From contig JBNGIS010010613.1 in assembly GCA_049999725.1 (NCBI GenBank), positions 1 through 28,918 of the forward strand: DNA of 28,918 nt, in the 5' to 3' direction. The stretch is from Haplomitrium mnioides (Eukaryota > Marchantiophyta > Haplomitriopsida > Calobryales). The translations under genes were made by a program, and so were the position numbers. Shown here piece after piece: positions 1-10,484 of this stretch. Each line of letters starts with the position of its first letter. Positions within the stretch are counted from its first letter, which is position 1. The notes beneath the pieces were generated by a model, which was given only the letters and a program-made list of their open reading frames with translations, was not told the DNA's origin and did not search any database.

Positions 1-1
1 G

Positions 2-33
2 CCTGTTCCTGGTTCAAAGTAGTGGCTGTTTAA
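2..33 (+). repeat. Element-end-like motif, copy C (window edge)
   Basis: This stretch contains GGTTCAAAGTAGTGGCTGTT. It matches the motif at 7507-7543 (opposite strand) and, with more differences, the one at 2809-2844. It also shares the preceding GCCTG with the 7507-7543 copy. It lies directly against the intron of methyltransferase copy 1. It may be the right end of another element lying to the left, or an internal repeat; the window edge prevents a decision. Confidence 0.5.
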
Positions 34-108
34 GGTTTTTTTTTTCAATTTTGATTCTAAATTTGTTTTCAATTTGTTTTGAAGGTTTGACAAGCGTAGG
101 TTAGAATA

Positions 109-275
109 GACTCTCGAGTTCATACTTGCATGGACTCTCAAGTCCATACTCGCATGGACTCTCAAGTCCATGCGAGCATTGACTCAAGAGTCCTTGCTCA
201 CAAGGACTCCCAAGTTCATGTGGGTATGGACTCTCAAGTCCATGCGCACATGGACTTTCAAGTCCTTGCTCGCTT
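109..275. repeat. 24-bp hairpin array in intron of methyltransferase copy 1
   Basis: Tandem 24 bp units are built around GGACTCTCAAGTCC followed by CATGCNCGC-like spacers, so each unit is itself an inverted repeat. GACTC occurs at 109, 133, 157, 181, 205 and 229, exactly 24 bp apart, with an extra GAGTC at 188. The period of 8 codons creates a spurious open frame on the minus strand. The array lies in the intron that ends with the acceptor TTTAG at 351-355. Related arrays occupy the matching intron of copy 2 (21240-21490) and other introns in the window. Confidence 0.85.
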
Positions 276-358
276 AACAACTTAGTCTCTCTTGGCAATT
301 GACTAAAATTTTTTGTTTGTTATTCTTGTCTAACTTGTTTCTCCTTACTCTTTAGAGG

Positions 359-458
359 NNNNNNNNNNNNNNNNNNNNNNNNNNNNNNNNNNNNNNNNNN
401 NNNNNNNNNNNNNNNNNNNNNNNNNNNNNNNNNNNNNNNNNNNNNNNNNNNNNNNNNN
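359..458. other. Assembly gap (100 N)
   Basis: Exactly 100 N, a conventional gap of unknown size. It removes the start of exon 3 of methyltransferase copy 1. Confidence 0.99.
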
Positions 459-940
459 CGACAAAATGTTCAAATGGCAGTTGGCCAAACAATTGACGGC
501 TGCTACTAAAATGCAAAAGAAATTGGGGGTCGAAGAAGCCATTGATGATGAAGACTATTCCTCTACTCTTGTCTCCTACCCCTTGATTTTTTGCTCCACT
601 GCCAGAAAGCAAGAGAGTGGAAGACAAAATAACAAAATGAAGTTGCTGCCCTTCCAATTGAAGGAGGGTCAGAAGAGCAAGACGAGGATCTAATGTCCTA
701 CGTCAATGGACTCAACGTGCCATTTTATGAAGCCCACATGGAGGCTAATGCTCGACAACTGAAGGGTTTAGTGAAGCCTAGATGTTTCACTTTAGCTATT
801 GCTGATAGTACTTACGGTTACAACCTTAAGGAATGAAAGCATGATGATTCAAAACCCTTTATAAAGGATGATATTTTTGATATAGTTTCTCCTTTTGTGA
901 TGACTACCACTTCCGACTTTTGGTCTTTTGTTACTATCTA

Positions 941-1095
941 TTCTTCCCAACAATTGGCATTGTTGAGGATGCTCTACTAGAGGTTTGCTATGCCATTGAC
1001 CACGACATCTATTGTTTTTATCCATTCTTCCAAACAATTGGCATTGTTGAGGATGCTCTACTAGAGGTTTGCTATGCCTTTGACCACGACATCTA
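941..1095 (+). repeat. 84-bp tandem duplication at exon 3 end
   Basis: The block beginning TTCTTCC at 941 recurs at 1025, a shift of 84 bp or 28 codons. It contains CAATTGGCATTGTTGAGG in both units. Only the second unit ends in the GTAAGT donor. The duplication is absent from copy 2, so it arose after the copies separated. Confidence 0.85.
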
Positions 1096-1194
1096 GTAAG
1101 TTGCAATTTTATTTTTTTTATCTTATAGTTTATTTATTTTATTTTTCCTTTACTTTCTTTCCTTTGTCTCATGTGTTTGTTTTGGTTACTATAG
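1096..1194 (+). other. Intron 3 of methyltransferase copy 1
   Basis: The donor GTAAGT and acceptor ATAG bound 99 bp of T-rich DNA. The matching interval in copy 2 (22092-22190) is also 99 bp with the same donor, which supports a real spliced intron. Confidence 0.75.
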
Positions 1195-1837
1195 GGACAA
1201 AAGTAATATTCATCATTCGGGTGGTCCAAAATCACTCATGCTTATGAGTACTAGACTATGAGGAACTAGACAAAGGAGAGTAAGAGGAGCATGAAGCTCT
1301 TCAACTTATATTCGATGATGCAATCGGGCATCTTCGAAAAATCATGCGGAGTGTTTTTAGCTGCTCAACTATTTTGGCTAAGCTCAAACATCCAAGAGAC
1401 GATGCTCTTGCAAATGTCTATCAAAGTCTTTAGGCTTTATATAATTTTTTTTCAATCATTTGTCAACAGAGCAAGATTGGATTTTAGATTTTTGCTCTGG
1501 GTCTGACACATGTCTTGTTTGTGCTTTGAAGTTGATTTGAATTTGCATCGCCGTTGAATATGATAGACGTTAGTCTATCTATATTCCCCAAAGGGTTTTG
1601 AAAATGGCTTCTTTGCTATCTAATGTGATGAAATCACATATTGTATATGCATACCACAAATAGCTTGATCCTCTTGATAATACTGGTGCTTCTGGCAATT
1701 TTGTTGCGGTTTCTGGGACTAGAAAGTCTCGATAGAACTCTCTAGCAATTGCAAATGCTGAAGCTTCTATTCTAGTTGATTAAGGTGAGACCACTCCTCC
1801 TAAAGAGAATATGGTTGAAGCTATAGCATCATATTGA

Positions 1838-2808
1838 TGTAATTTTGTACATAATAAAGTATTTGTTTCACAAAATATTATTTGATTCGTCTTCATTCTT
1901 ATTGCATTTCGAATCTAATTTAAGAAATGTTTTCTTTACTATTCAATTTCTTGCACAAAATTAATTTTGAACAAAGCATACTGGTTTTTATAAAAACTAG
2001 CAATAAAGTCTATACTATCATAGAAGCTCATTTTTTTCAATTTTTGTTCAAGTTTTCTTCAATCATGAGTTTTTGCAATCCCTTCCTAGATGGGCTTTAG
2101 TAGTCCTTGCGTTCAAGTACTAAATAGTCTATGCTTGCTTGGGCTTCAGTTGTCCATGTGCTTGTGGGCTTTAGTTGTTCAAGCTTGCGAGAGCTTGAGT
2201 TGTCCATGCACGCATAGACCATATCAAACAAAATGTGTCTATGTTTAAAGCTATCCTTACACACATGCTTCAGTTGTCCATATGCGCCTACACTTACACC
2301 TACACTTTAAGGTTCTAGTTCAAAGTTCCTACATGTGAGAGCTTCAACATTCCACACTTGTTTGAGTTTCAACATTCATAGTGAAAAGAAGCTTTAACAA
2401 TCTCTATGTACATAAGCTTTGAGAATACGATTCAAGTTCTTATGCGCCTAAGCATCTTTTCAGATTGAATATGTTTCTCATAAAATTTGAAAGTTTGATC
2501 AATTTTTTAAATTAATGATATCATTGTTAGTTTTGAAAATATTTAGCAACAAATTTCTTGTATGTTAAGTATACAATCTGTTTGTTGATGCTCATGCTTT
2601 TTAAAGAAGAAATATTATAAAAGAAATTTTGATAAAATTCTTATAAGAAGGTTTGTTTTTAATGCATTGTGCACTTTAAATAAGCAATTTTGATGTATAA
2701 AATTGCATTTTTTTTTGCAAACAAATATTGCTAGCATCAAATTCATGATTTTGGATGCTAAAATTTCAAATTTGGTTTTTGCGAATGCTAAATGAAATAA
2801 GAACCCTA
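1838..2808. other. 3' flank of methyltransferase copy 1
   Basis: There is no gene here. The first 70 bases match the 3' flank of copy 2 and include AATAAA at 1853-1858 (22850-22855 in copy 2), a plausible poly(A) signal. From about 2080 to 2480 there is a degenerate array of units such as GCTTCAGTTGTCCATG and GGGCTTTAGTTG, similar in style to the intron arrays. The rest is AT-rich. Confidence 0.6.
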
Positions 2809-2844
2809 TAGCGGTTCTTGGTTCAAATTAGTGGTTGTTGAATA
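2799..2844 (+). repeat. Element-end motif, copy A, with overlapping palindrome
   Basis: AAGAACC at 2799-2805 and GGTTCTT at 2813-2819 form perfect 7 bp arms around a 7 nt loop. From 2809 the sequence matches, with substitutions and one gap, the reverse complement of 7507-7543. Both begin TAGC, share TGGTTCAAA, then TAGYGGTTGTT, and end AATA. With methyltransferase copy 1 to the left, this would be the right end of its element. The 47 bp satellite starts immediately afterwards. Confidence 0.6.
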
Positions 2845-5278
2845 GAGAATTATGAGGACTAAATATGAAATATTTCTCTTATTGGATAAGCCATTGTTAG
2901 AGAGGCTAAACATGAAATAGTTCACTTATTGGATTGGTTGTTGTGAGAACGAGTTAATATGAATTAATTCTCATATTGGATTAGCACTTCTGAGAAAGAC
3001 TAATTATGAAACAGTTCTTCTAGTTGATTAGTTGTTGTATAAAGGAGGAAACATGAAATAGTTCTTGCGTTGAGTTTGTCATTGTTGGAGGGACTATACA
3101 TGAAATAGTTCTCCTGTTGGTTTAGTTGTTGCAAGAAAGACTAGACATGAAATAGCTCTTTTGTTGAATAAGGTCTTGTGATAGAAGCTTAACATAAAAT
3201 AGTTCTCTTGTTGGACTAAACATTGTAAAGGGACTAAACATGGAATAGCTCTTTTGTTTGACTACATGTTGTGAGAGGGAACAAACATGAAATAGCTCTC
3301 CCGTTGGATTGGTTGTTGTTGGAGAGACTAAACATGAAATAGTTCTTTTGCTGGATTAGTCATTGTCTAAGTGACTGAACATGAAACAATTCATATTGGA
3401 CTAGCTGTTATGAAAGTGAGTAAGAAAAAAAATAGCTCTCTTGTTGGATAAGTTGCTATCACAAGGACTAAACATGAAATAGTTCTTTTATTAGATTAGC
3501 CATTGTCATATAGAGTACACATGAAATAGTTCTCCCATTGGATTAGCCATTATTGGAGGAATTAAAAATGAAATAGCTTTCACATTGGATAAGCTAGTGT
3601 TAAAGTGACTTAGCATGAAATAGTTCTCCCATTGGATTAGTTATTGCAAAAGGGACAGAACATGAAATAGTTTCTATATTGTAATAGTTGTTGTCACATG
3701 GACTAAACATGAAAAAGTTCCCCCGTGTGGTTGAAAGTTGTGAGGAGGAGTAAACATTTAATAGTTCTCGTATTGCATTAGCCATTGTTAGAGAGACAAA
3801 TCATGAAATAGTTCTCCTATTGGATTAGCAATTGTTGGAGAGATTGAACATGAAATAGTTCTCGCATTGGATTGGTCATTGTCAAAGGGACTAAACATAA
3901 AATAGCTCTTGTATTGCATTTGCTATTGTGAAAAGAACTAAACATGAATAGCTCTCTAGTTGGACTAGCCATTGTCAAATGGACTAAACATAAAGTTTTT
4001 CTTCTATTGGATTAACAACTATAAAAAAGACTATCCATGACAAACTTCTACCCTTGAATTTGACAATGTTAGATTGACTAAACATGAAATAGTTCTCCCA
4101 TTGCACTAGTTTTTGTTATAGGGACAAACATAGAATAGCTTTCCCGTTGGATTAGCCATTGTGAGAAGGACTAGACTTGAAACAATTCTCCCATCATATT
4201 AGCCATTGCTTATTAAGACTACGTGATGGATTAGTCGTTGTGAGATAAAACATGAAATGGCTCCCTTGTTGGATTAACCTTTATGAGAGCAACTAAGATG
4301 AAATAAATCTCACCTTGGTATAGCCATTGTGAGAGGAACTAAACATGAATCAATCCCACTGGATTAGCCATAGTAAAAGATACTAAACATGAAATAGTTC
4401 TCCCAATGGATTTCCCATTGTCACATAGACTAGACATGAAATACCTCTCATGTTGGATTAGTTGTTGTGAGAGGGTAGATGAAATAGATCTCCCTCTGGA
4501 TTAGCTATTTTATAAGAAGTACATATGAAACAATTGTGCCCTTGAACTAGCCATTGTCAAAAGGACTAACAATAAAATAGTTTTTCTTCTGGATTAAAAG
4601 TTGTTGTTGGGACTAAAGATGAAATTGCTTTATCATAGATTGGCCATTGTGGAAGAGACTAAACATGATATAGTTCTCCCATTGGATTAACTAATGTTAT
4701 AAATACTAAATATGCACAAATGCTCTCATTAGATTAGCGGTTATTGGAGGCACTAAACATGAAGTAGTTCTCCTATTGGATTACCGAGTGAGAGGTACTA
4801 AACATGAAACAATTCTCTTGCTAGATTAGCTATTATTAGAGGGATTAAAAATAAAATAGTTCTTTTGTTGGATTAATTGTCGTGAGAGGGACAAAAAATG
4901 AAATAGTTCTCCAATTAGACAAGCGGACTAAACATGAAACAACTCTCCTATTGGATTAGCGATTGTGAGACAGACTAAATATGAAATAGTTCTCTAATTA
5001 AATTAGACATTGTGAGAGGTACAAAACATGAATTAGTTCTCCCGTTGGATTAGCCATTGTCAAAGGAATTACACATTAATTAGTTGTCTAATTGAGTAAC
5101 CTTAGTCAAAGTGACTGAACATGAAATAGTTCTTGAGTTGAAATAGTCATTTTTAGAAGGATTAGACATGAAACAACTCTCGTGTTAAATTAGCTACTAT
5201 AAGAGGGACTAAGCATGAAATAGTTGTCCCATTGAATTAGCAATTGTAAGAGGGACAAAACATGAAATAGTTCTCATG
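2845..5278. repeat. 47-bp satellite array (about 50 units)
   Basis: Diverged 47 bp units each carry CATGAAATAGTTCTC followed by about TTGGATTAGCCATTG and then GAGAGGGACTAAA. The first units, starting near 2865, 2912, 2959 and 3006, are spaced exactly 47 bp apart. Later units show small indels. About 50 units fit the interval. There is no consistent open frame, and the short open stretch at 3600-3785 is an accident of the repeat. The array abuts the putative element end at 2809-2844. It is too diverged for recent amplification. Confidence 0.92.
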
Positions 5279-7506
5279 TATCAACAAATAAATCCATAAA
5301 CTTGCACTTTCTAGAGTTTTTTACTCGGGAAGGTAGAGAAATCATACTATGAAGATTCATTCTACAATAAAACCAACTCAACATTTTCATAAGCCTTGTT
5401 CCCCTCTAGAATTGTCTCTCCAAATTCACACCCGACCAAAGTTTAGCTTTTTCTCCCTTTGTTGATTGGTCTCTAAGACCCAAATAACAAAGCTCTAAAA
5501 TACTTTTGGCCCAAACCTTTGAGTGATGATCACAAACATCAATCAAAATGTGCCACTTGATACTACTAAAACAAAAAGACATCATGATCCATGAATGTTG
5601 CGACAAAAGGTTGGGAAGAAATGTGCAATAGAGAAGGCACAAAAGATATGAAAAGGAAGCTAAGTGGATCTACAACGATGCATCTTCAATGGAACTAGAT
5701 CAGCATCAAAGCATTTTCAATTGAATGGGATCTACATTGATGCATCTTCAATTTTATTGGATCTACATTGATGTGTCATCAACTCTTGAACATCTTCGGC
5801 AAACAGAACGACGGGAATGATTTTGTAATAGTTAGTTCGTGTTCTATCAGAAATTATGCTTCAATATAGATTTCAATCAATGTTCAAATAGCAAGCATAG
5901 GCAAGCGCAAATTAACTTTGATCAAGAAACCAGCCGACTATTAAGAATTTTAAGAGAATTGGTTGGTGAAAATGTCGTGAGCATACTAAAAGGGTTGTGG
6001 GATGGTTTTATGTATTTTTTTTTGGTGGGTTGTTTAGTAGTATGTTTATATGTTTTTAATTATGAAGTAAAGCTCAACAAGTGCATGTGGAGCACAAGAT
6101 AAAGTCTGGCTGTCAGATTTATCAACGTCTGTAAATCCACCAAGGAAAGGTATCTATCAACAAAAATAGGATGAAAATAGACAATACCTAGCAAGGATGT
6201 TTGAATAGATGACGCAATCGGAAAAGTTTTTTTTTTTTAGAATTGAACATAGTAGAGGGAAGCATTGGCAAGAATCATTGTGGTAATTGAAGAGATGAGT
6301 GGGATTACAATATGAAGGATTAAAACTTGTAGAAAGGAATCATGGAGTAGCTGGTATGGTGCAATTGGAATGAGGCCCTCTTGCTATGCAAACAAATAAA
6401 GAATTGGGACATGCAAAGGTCCATGTAAAAATTTGAATGTTAACACCTCTGCGTTGTTGAAGGCTAAGATGCGTCGATGATCAGAAAGAGTCTCATGGTT
6501 TTCAAATATTAATGGATGTGAAAAATAATTGAAACTACAAAATAGAAAAATAAGAATTCCAAAGATGTGTGATAGAAATGGTGTTTTGATGAATCCATTG
6601 GAAAAAAATGACAAATCCACCTCATGTCTAGTCTTCATGGAGGGTCTGGGTTGTCGACATTCTACTCCAATGTTTTTAGAGATATTCCAAAGATTAAACT
6701 CCGAACTTTCAATATGGTTAGTCAGAGTTTAATGTGTGTGTCCTCGTATCTTCATCCATGAGTATATGTGTTAATTCTAGTTTGTTGGTGATCAGAACTC
6801 TTCAAGGAGATAATAACTACGTTCTATATTGTATTATTTGGTTACTTTGTAATAGAAGGCCGACATATGAAAAATAGGTCTGCCTCTTTTCTTTATGTGT
6901 GTTCTCCCTTACAATCTGTTCAATGTTAGTATCTTGAGTATAAGAAAAAGGACTTTGTTGGATAAAAATAAATCTAGCTTTAGTTGTGCGTGTTCTCAAA
7001 TTTATATTCATAAGTGATTCCTTTGTGTATTCGGATATCCAGCCTAAGATGCACCAATTAAGTGGTCGACCACTAGTTTGTCTTGTATGATTAAAGTAGT
7101 AAAGTAATTAGTTGGCTTTGAGATTCCTGCGAGTAGGGATCACGGTCTCTTCAGAATATGTATTGGTCACTATGAATAAAACGTTCCTACTTGCCCAATC
7201 TATTGTTATCATTTGTGCATTCCCATCCCTTGCAATCCAATCCTATGATTAGAATATAACTCACATTATCGTATGCCAATGCGTACCTTTCGCCTTATCT
7301 CTTTCTAAATTTTCTAATTGGAAGGATCATTGAGGCTAGCTCACTATTGTATATGTTAGTTTTGATTCTCCTTAGAAGTGGCAGAGTGATGTCTTTGGAT
7401 CTCATATTGAGGTTGTTGCTCGCAACTAGTTTTTTGATTCATTGACGTTGCCCCTTAATAGTTAGCCGACCTCTTCCTTTTGTCAGTTTTGGAATTCTCA
7501 ATTTGA
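5279..7506. other. Unassigned intergenic DNA
   Basis: No gene is recognisable. At 5660-5780 a unit like GGATCTACATTGATGCATC recurs about three times. Short open stretches at 5406-5642 (minus) and 5839-6102 (plus) have no motifs I know. AT-rich DNA around 6800-7020 has the look of an old LTR but no paired copy is in the window. The interval lies between two facing element-end motifs, so it may be the host sequence separating two insertions. Confidence 0.5.
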
Positions 7507-7543
7507 TATTGAACAACCGCTACTTTGAACCATAAGCAGGCTA
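7507..7543 (-). repeat. Element-end motif, copy B (inverted relative to A)
   Basis: Read on the minus strand it contains GGTTCAAAGTAGCGGTTGTT and pairs with copies at 2809-2844 and 2-33 on the plus strand. It lies about 2 kb beyond the 3' end of the minus-strand transposase-like gene, where the left end of that element would be expected. No target-site duplication could be assigned. Confidence 0.6.
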
Positions 7544-8119
7544 CTCAAAACATGAACCTTTTTTTCCAGAAAGAACATAGTTTTCAGGCCCAAAAAACAT
7601 ATAAAACAAGATTATTTTTGAAAAACAAAAACTACTTGAGTTTTTTAGCTTCATTTTTTTGCCGTTTTAAGAAGCTTGATAGAGCAAAAACCAATTTTAT
7701 TATGCAAAATCAAACGATNNNNNNNNNNNNNNNNNNNNNNNNNNNNNNNNNNNNNNNNNNNNNNNNNNNNNNNNNNNNNNNNNNNNNNNNNNNNNNNNNN
7801 NNNNNNNNNNNNNNNNNNAAGTTCAAGCAAGAAAGAAGCTTGCTTTTGTAGTTCAAAATCCATGCATGCAAAGGTTAAAGAGGGCATATTTTAGAAGGTT
7901 TCAATAGTTAAAAATCTTTTATAATTCAAAGAATCATAAATGCAAAGGAGTCATAGTTCAGAATCAAAAAGGCTAGTGGATTAAGATATTTACTTGAGAG
8001 TTTAAATAGGCAACATCTTCAAGTTTTGGCCTAGAGTCTCCCAAACAAAAGGTTTTGAGTTCTACAAGAGAGTCTTTAAGCTGTGTAGAATCTAAGTTCT
8101 ACACGGTAGTCTTTATCTG
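7544..8119. other. Left flank of transposase-like gene, part 1
   Basis: AT-rich DNA with no gene, interrupted by a 100 N gap at 7719-7818. From about 7990 it grades into short degenerate units containing GAGTCT and GTTCTACA that resemble the intron arrays. Confidence 0.5.
7719..7818. other. Assembly gap (100 N)
   Basis: Exactly 100 N, a gap of unknown size. Open frames that cross it are artefacts. Confidence 0.99.
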
Positions 8120-9150
8120 TAGAAGGTTGAGGGTTGTATATCCGAGTCAGTACGTGTGTAGGGCTTTAACTTCCACTCCAAAGTCTATACGCGTATAGGA
8201 ATCTGAGTTCAACATCTAAGCACTTGACAACAAAGACCATGCTCAACATAGGTTTTAAGTTCCGCAATAGAGTCTATGCGCACATGAGGTTTTGACTTGC
8301 GCATCAAAGTCTATGCACGTATAGGGTTCACACTTCTAGATTCGAGTTTATATGCGCTTAAGGTTGTGTTTTCCACAACAAACTCTAAGCACACTTGCGA
8401 ATCCATTTTTTGAATCAAAATCTAAGTAAAAAGGGTACAAAGCTCTCTATTATATTCAAAGCATGCAAAAGGTTTCAAGTTTTACATCAAATTCCTTGTA
8501 AGCAAAGGATTAAGTAGTTGATTTGGGCAGACGATTCAACAATACCAAAACATTAAACNNNNNNNNNNNNNNNNNNNNNNNNNNNNNNNNNNNNNNNNNN
8601 NNNNNNNNNNNNNNNNNNNNNNNNNNNNNNNNNNNNNNNNNNNNNNNNNNNNNNNNNNTAGAAGATTGAGGGTTGTATATCAGAGTGAGTACGTGTGGAA
8701 GGCTTGGATTTCCACACCACAGTCCTTGGGCGCAATGGAATCTAAGCTCAACATTTCAGCACTCGACAACAAAGACTATGTTTAACATAGGTTCAAAGTT
8801 CCTTAGTAGAGTCTATGGGAGTATGAGGTTTTGACTTGCTCATCAAGGTGTATGCGCGCATAGGCTTCAGACTTCTAGATCGAGTGTAGATGTGCTTAAA
8901 GTTTTATTTTCCTTAACGAACTCTAAGCTTGCTTACAATTAGGTTTTTCAAATTAGAATCTAAGAGTGAAAGGGGTATAAGCTCTTCATCATAGTCAAAG
9001 CATGCAAAAGGTTTCAAGTTTTATGTCAAAGTACTTGTAAGCAAAAGGATTAAGTAGTCAATTTCAAGTTTTATGTCAAAGTTTTTGTAAGCAAAAGGAT
9101 TAAGTAGTCGATTTAGATAGACGATTCAACAATACCAAAACATTAAACTC
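8120..9150. repeat. Tandem duplication of a roughly 450-bp repeat block
   Basis: 8120-8558 and 8659-9150 are two diverged direct copies. Both start GTAGAAG/TAGAAGA..TTGAGGGTTGTATATC and both end AATACCAAAACATTAAAC. A 100 N gap lies between them (8559-8658). Inside are degenerate units such as AGTCTATGCGCACATGAGG. The second copy has a further 50 bp tandem duplication at about 9011-9110 (CAAGTTTTATGTCAAAG twice). Divergence between copies argues for an old duplication rather than simple assembly redundancy, but the gap means the join is not proven. Confidence 0.8.
8559..8658. other. Assembly gap (100 N)
   Basis: Exactly 100 N between two copies of the same repeat, a typical place for assembly failure. 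Confidence 0.99.
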
Positions 9151-9577
9151 TTTTGGAAAACAATAAAAAAGAAAAATAATGATTTTTGTTTTGAATCAAA
9201 AAACATTACAGAAACCAAATGAAAACTATGATTAAATTTGTAAGTTTCATCCGTAGAAGATAAAAATAAACTTAGAATGTTTCACACTAAAAAGTTCAAG
9301 ATGACATATAAATTCAAGAAATTTCTTGATAACATTCTCATATACTTTATACAATAATAAACTTAAATTACAATCTAAATTGAAATTACATAGAAAACAA
9401 TTGGGCCTTAAATGACTTTAGTCACTCGTATCAATTTCTTTAGATTCAGCTTTAAAAGATTTATCAAGATTAACACGGCCTACCTCAGTGTTAATAACGT
9501 TGATTGAATCTCTTTTAAATATGTGAGGATTAATTTCTTTTGTCTTTCATACTCAAACAGATTTGATTTAATGGTAG
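9151..9577. other. Left flank of transposase-like gene, part 2
   Basis: AT-rich DNA with no gene or repeat that I can recognise. It follows the minus-strand stop at 9578 and probably represents the 3' untranslated or flanking region of that gene. Confidence 0.45.
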
Positions 9578-10484
9578 TTAGAATTGGTTTTTTTGTATGA
9601 GAAGAAAATCAAAAGACAAAATTGTGATTTGTGTTATACTAAGTAAATCAATATGTAACTTGGATTTACGTTTCCTTTTTAATGCTGCTATTTTTTTTGG
9701 AAAGTATTGTCCAGAAAGTGCATCTTGAGCCTCACAAACAAACCATTGAACACGTAATTGTTTTGGGTTGGGAGGTTCTTCCTCATTAAATGACAAAAAA
9801 TTTGAGGACTTTGGTATTCCAAAATGGTCTACCTTTTGGATCAAGTGATGAAACAACACAAATAAAAATTTTAGCTCTCAACTCATATTGGGTGCCAAAT
9901 TTGTGTCTGTATCTGGTGTTATGTGAAACAATCCTTTCTCGCGGCTTAGGTGTTCCAATCGTAGATTTCTTAACGTGTAGAAAGTATATATTCTACTAGA
10001 ACATCTTCCTTTGTCTATTGAGCATTCAACTGAGAGCTTAGATAAACATTTTGAGAATCATTACAAGTATTTGCCAGTTGTGAAGGTGGAAAGGTGAATT
10101 CTACTTTGAGTCTTTGTATTTTTCTTTCAAGGATGTAAGTTGGAATCTTTTGTTGGGAAAAAACAAGGTCATTCCCCCATTGAATATCATAATCTAAAGT
10201 AAAATTGTAGCATTTCTCACTTATGTTGTCCTTTTTTGCAAAGACCACTTTCTTTGCATCAACTTCTCTTTCTTCCTTTGAGATCATTTGATTTCAAAAT
10301 ATGCCTTGAGAGGAATCAACATTGAACTTAAAAGTTCTCTGTCCACTTGAGGTGGACACTTGAGCTGACAAATACCATGCAGAGGTAGCCAAAATTCATC
10401 TATTGAAAGTTGCTTGCTCCAAATCTTTACCTTTGAATCACTCAACTCAAACTTGAATTGTTGATTCGAGGTAATATCATGCAT
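9578..10484 (-). pseudogene. C-terminal segments of the transposase-like gene
   Basis: Three minus-strand stretches (10484-10284, 10287-10015, 9859-9578) read as the end of the protein. The first contains FKFELSDSKVKIWSKQLS, the second ECYNF-like and Pro-rich sequence around FTFPPSQLA, the third EEEPPNPKQLRVQWFVCE followed by LSGQYFPKK and a basic tail KRKRKSK. VQWF..E with a following Y.P is typical of the small beta-rich tail that ends this family. Stops and a frame change separate the stretches. The stop at 9578-9580 is the last supported codon. Confidence 0.6.

Larger units (their letters stand above)
356..1837 (+). pseudogene. Decayed methyltransferase-like gene, copy 1 (3' exons)
   Basis: This is a second copy of the last two exons of the gene at 18855-22833. 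Exon 3 runs from 356 (after an acceptor AG) to 1095, exon 4 from 1195 to the stop at 1835-1837. Exon 3 carries the motif IV remnant ADSTYGYN at 801-824, where copy 2 reads ANIPFGYN. Exon 4 carries the motif I remnant DFCSGSDT at 1487-1510, followed by VEYD, a late acidic motif typical of amino-methyltransferases. Where copy 2 has a TAG (22477) this copy keeps TGG (1478), which shows that Trp was ancestral. Lesions include TGA at 834, several later stops, frameshifts around 690 and 1230 and in the motif X region near 1430, and an 84 bp tandem duplication. Part of exon 3 is lost in an assembly gap. Clearly non-functional. Homology to copy 2 continues past the stop through AATAAA at 1853. Confidence 0.8.

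Noticed and set aside
101-298. Minus-strand open frame with an 8-residue repeat
   Set aside because: It is the translation of the 24 bp intron array. 24 is divisible by three, so any stop-free unit stays open.
345-657. Open frames crossing the 359-458 gap
   Set aside because: They depend on N being read as open. The real reading here is methyltransferase exon 3 on the plus strand.
2845-5278. CRISPR-like regular repeats
   Set aside because: Units are contiguous and diverged, with no constant repeat plus unique spacers, and the context is eukaryotic. It is a satellite.
5406-6102. Two open frames of about 80 codons in the unassigned region
   Set aside because: No domain, no homologous copy in the window and no gene context. 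They may be old fragments but cannot be supported.
7525-7894. Open frames crossing the 7719-7818 gap
   Set aside because: About a third of each is N, and the rest is AT-rich low-complexity sequence.
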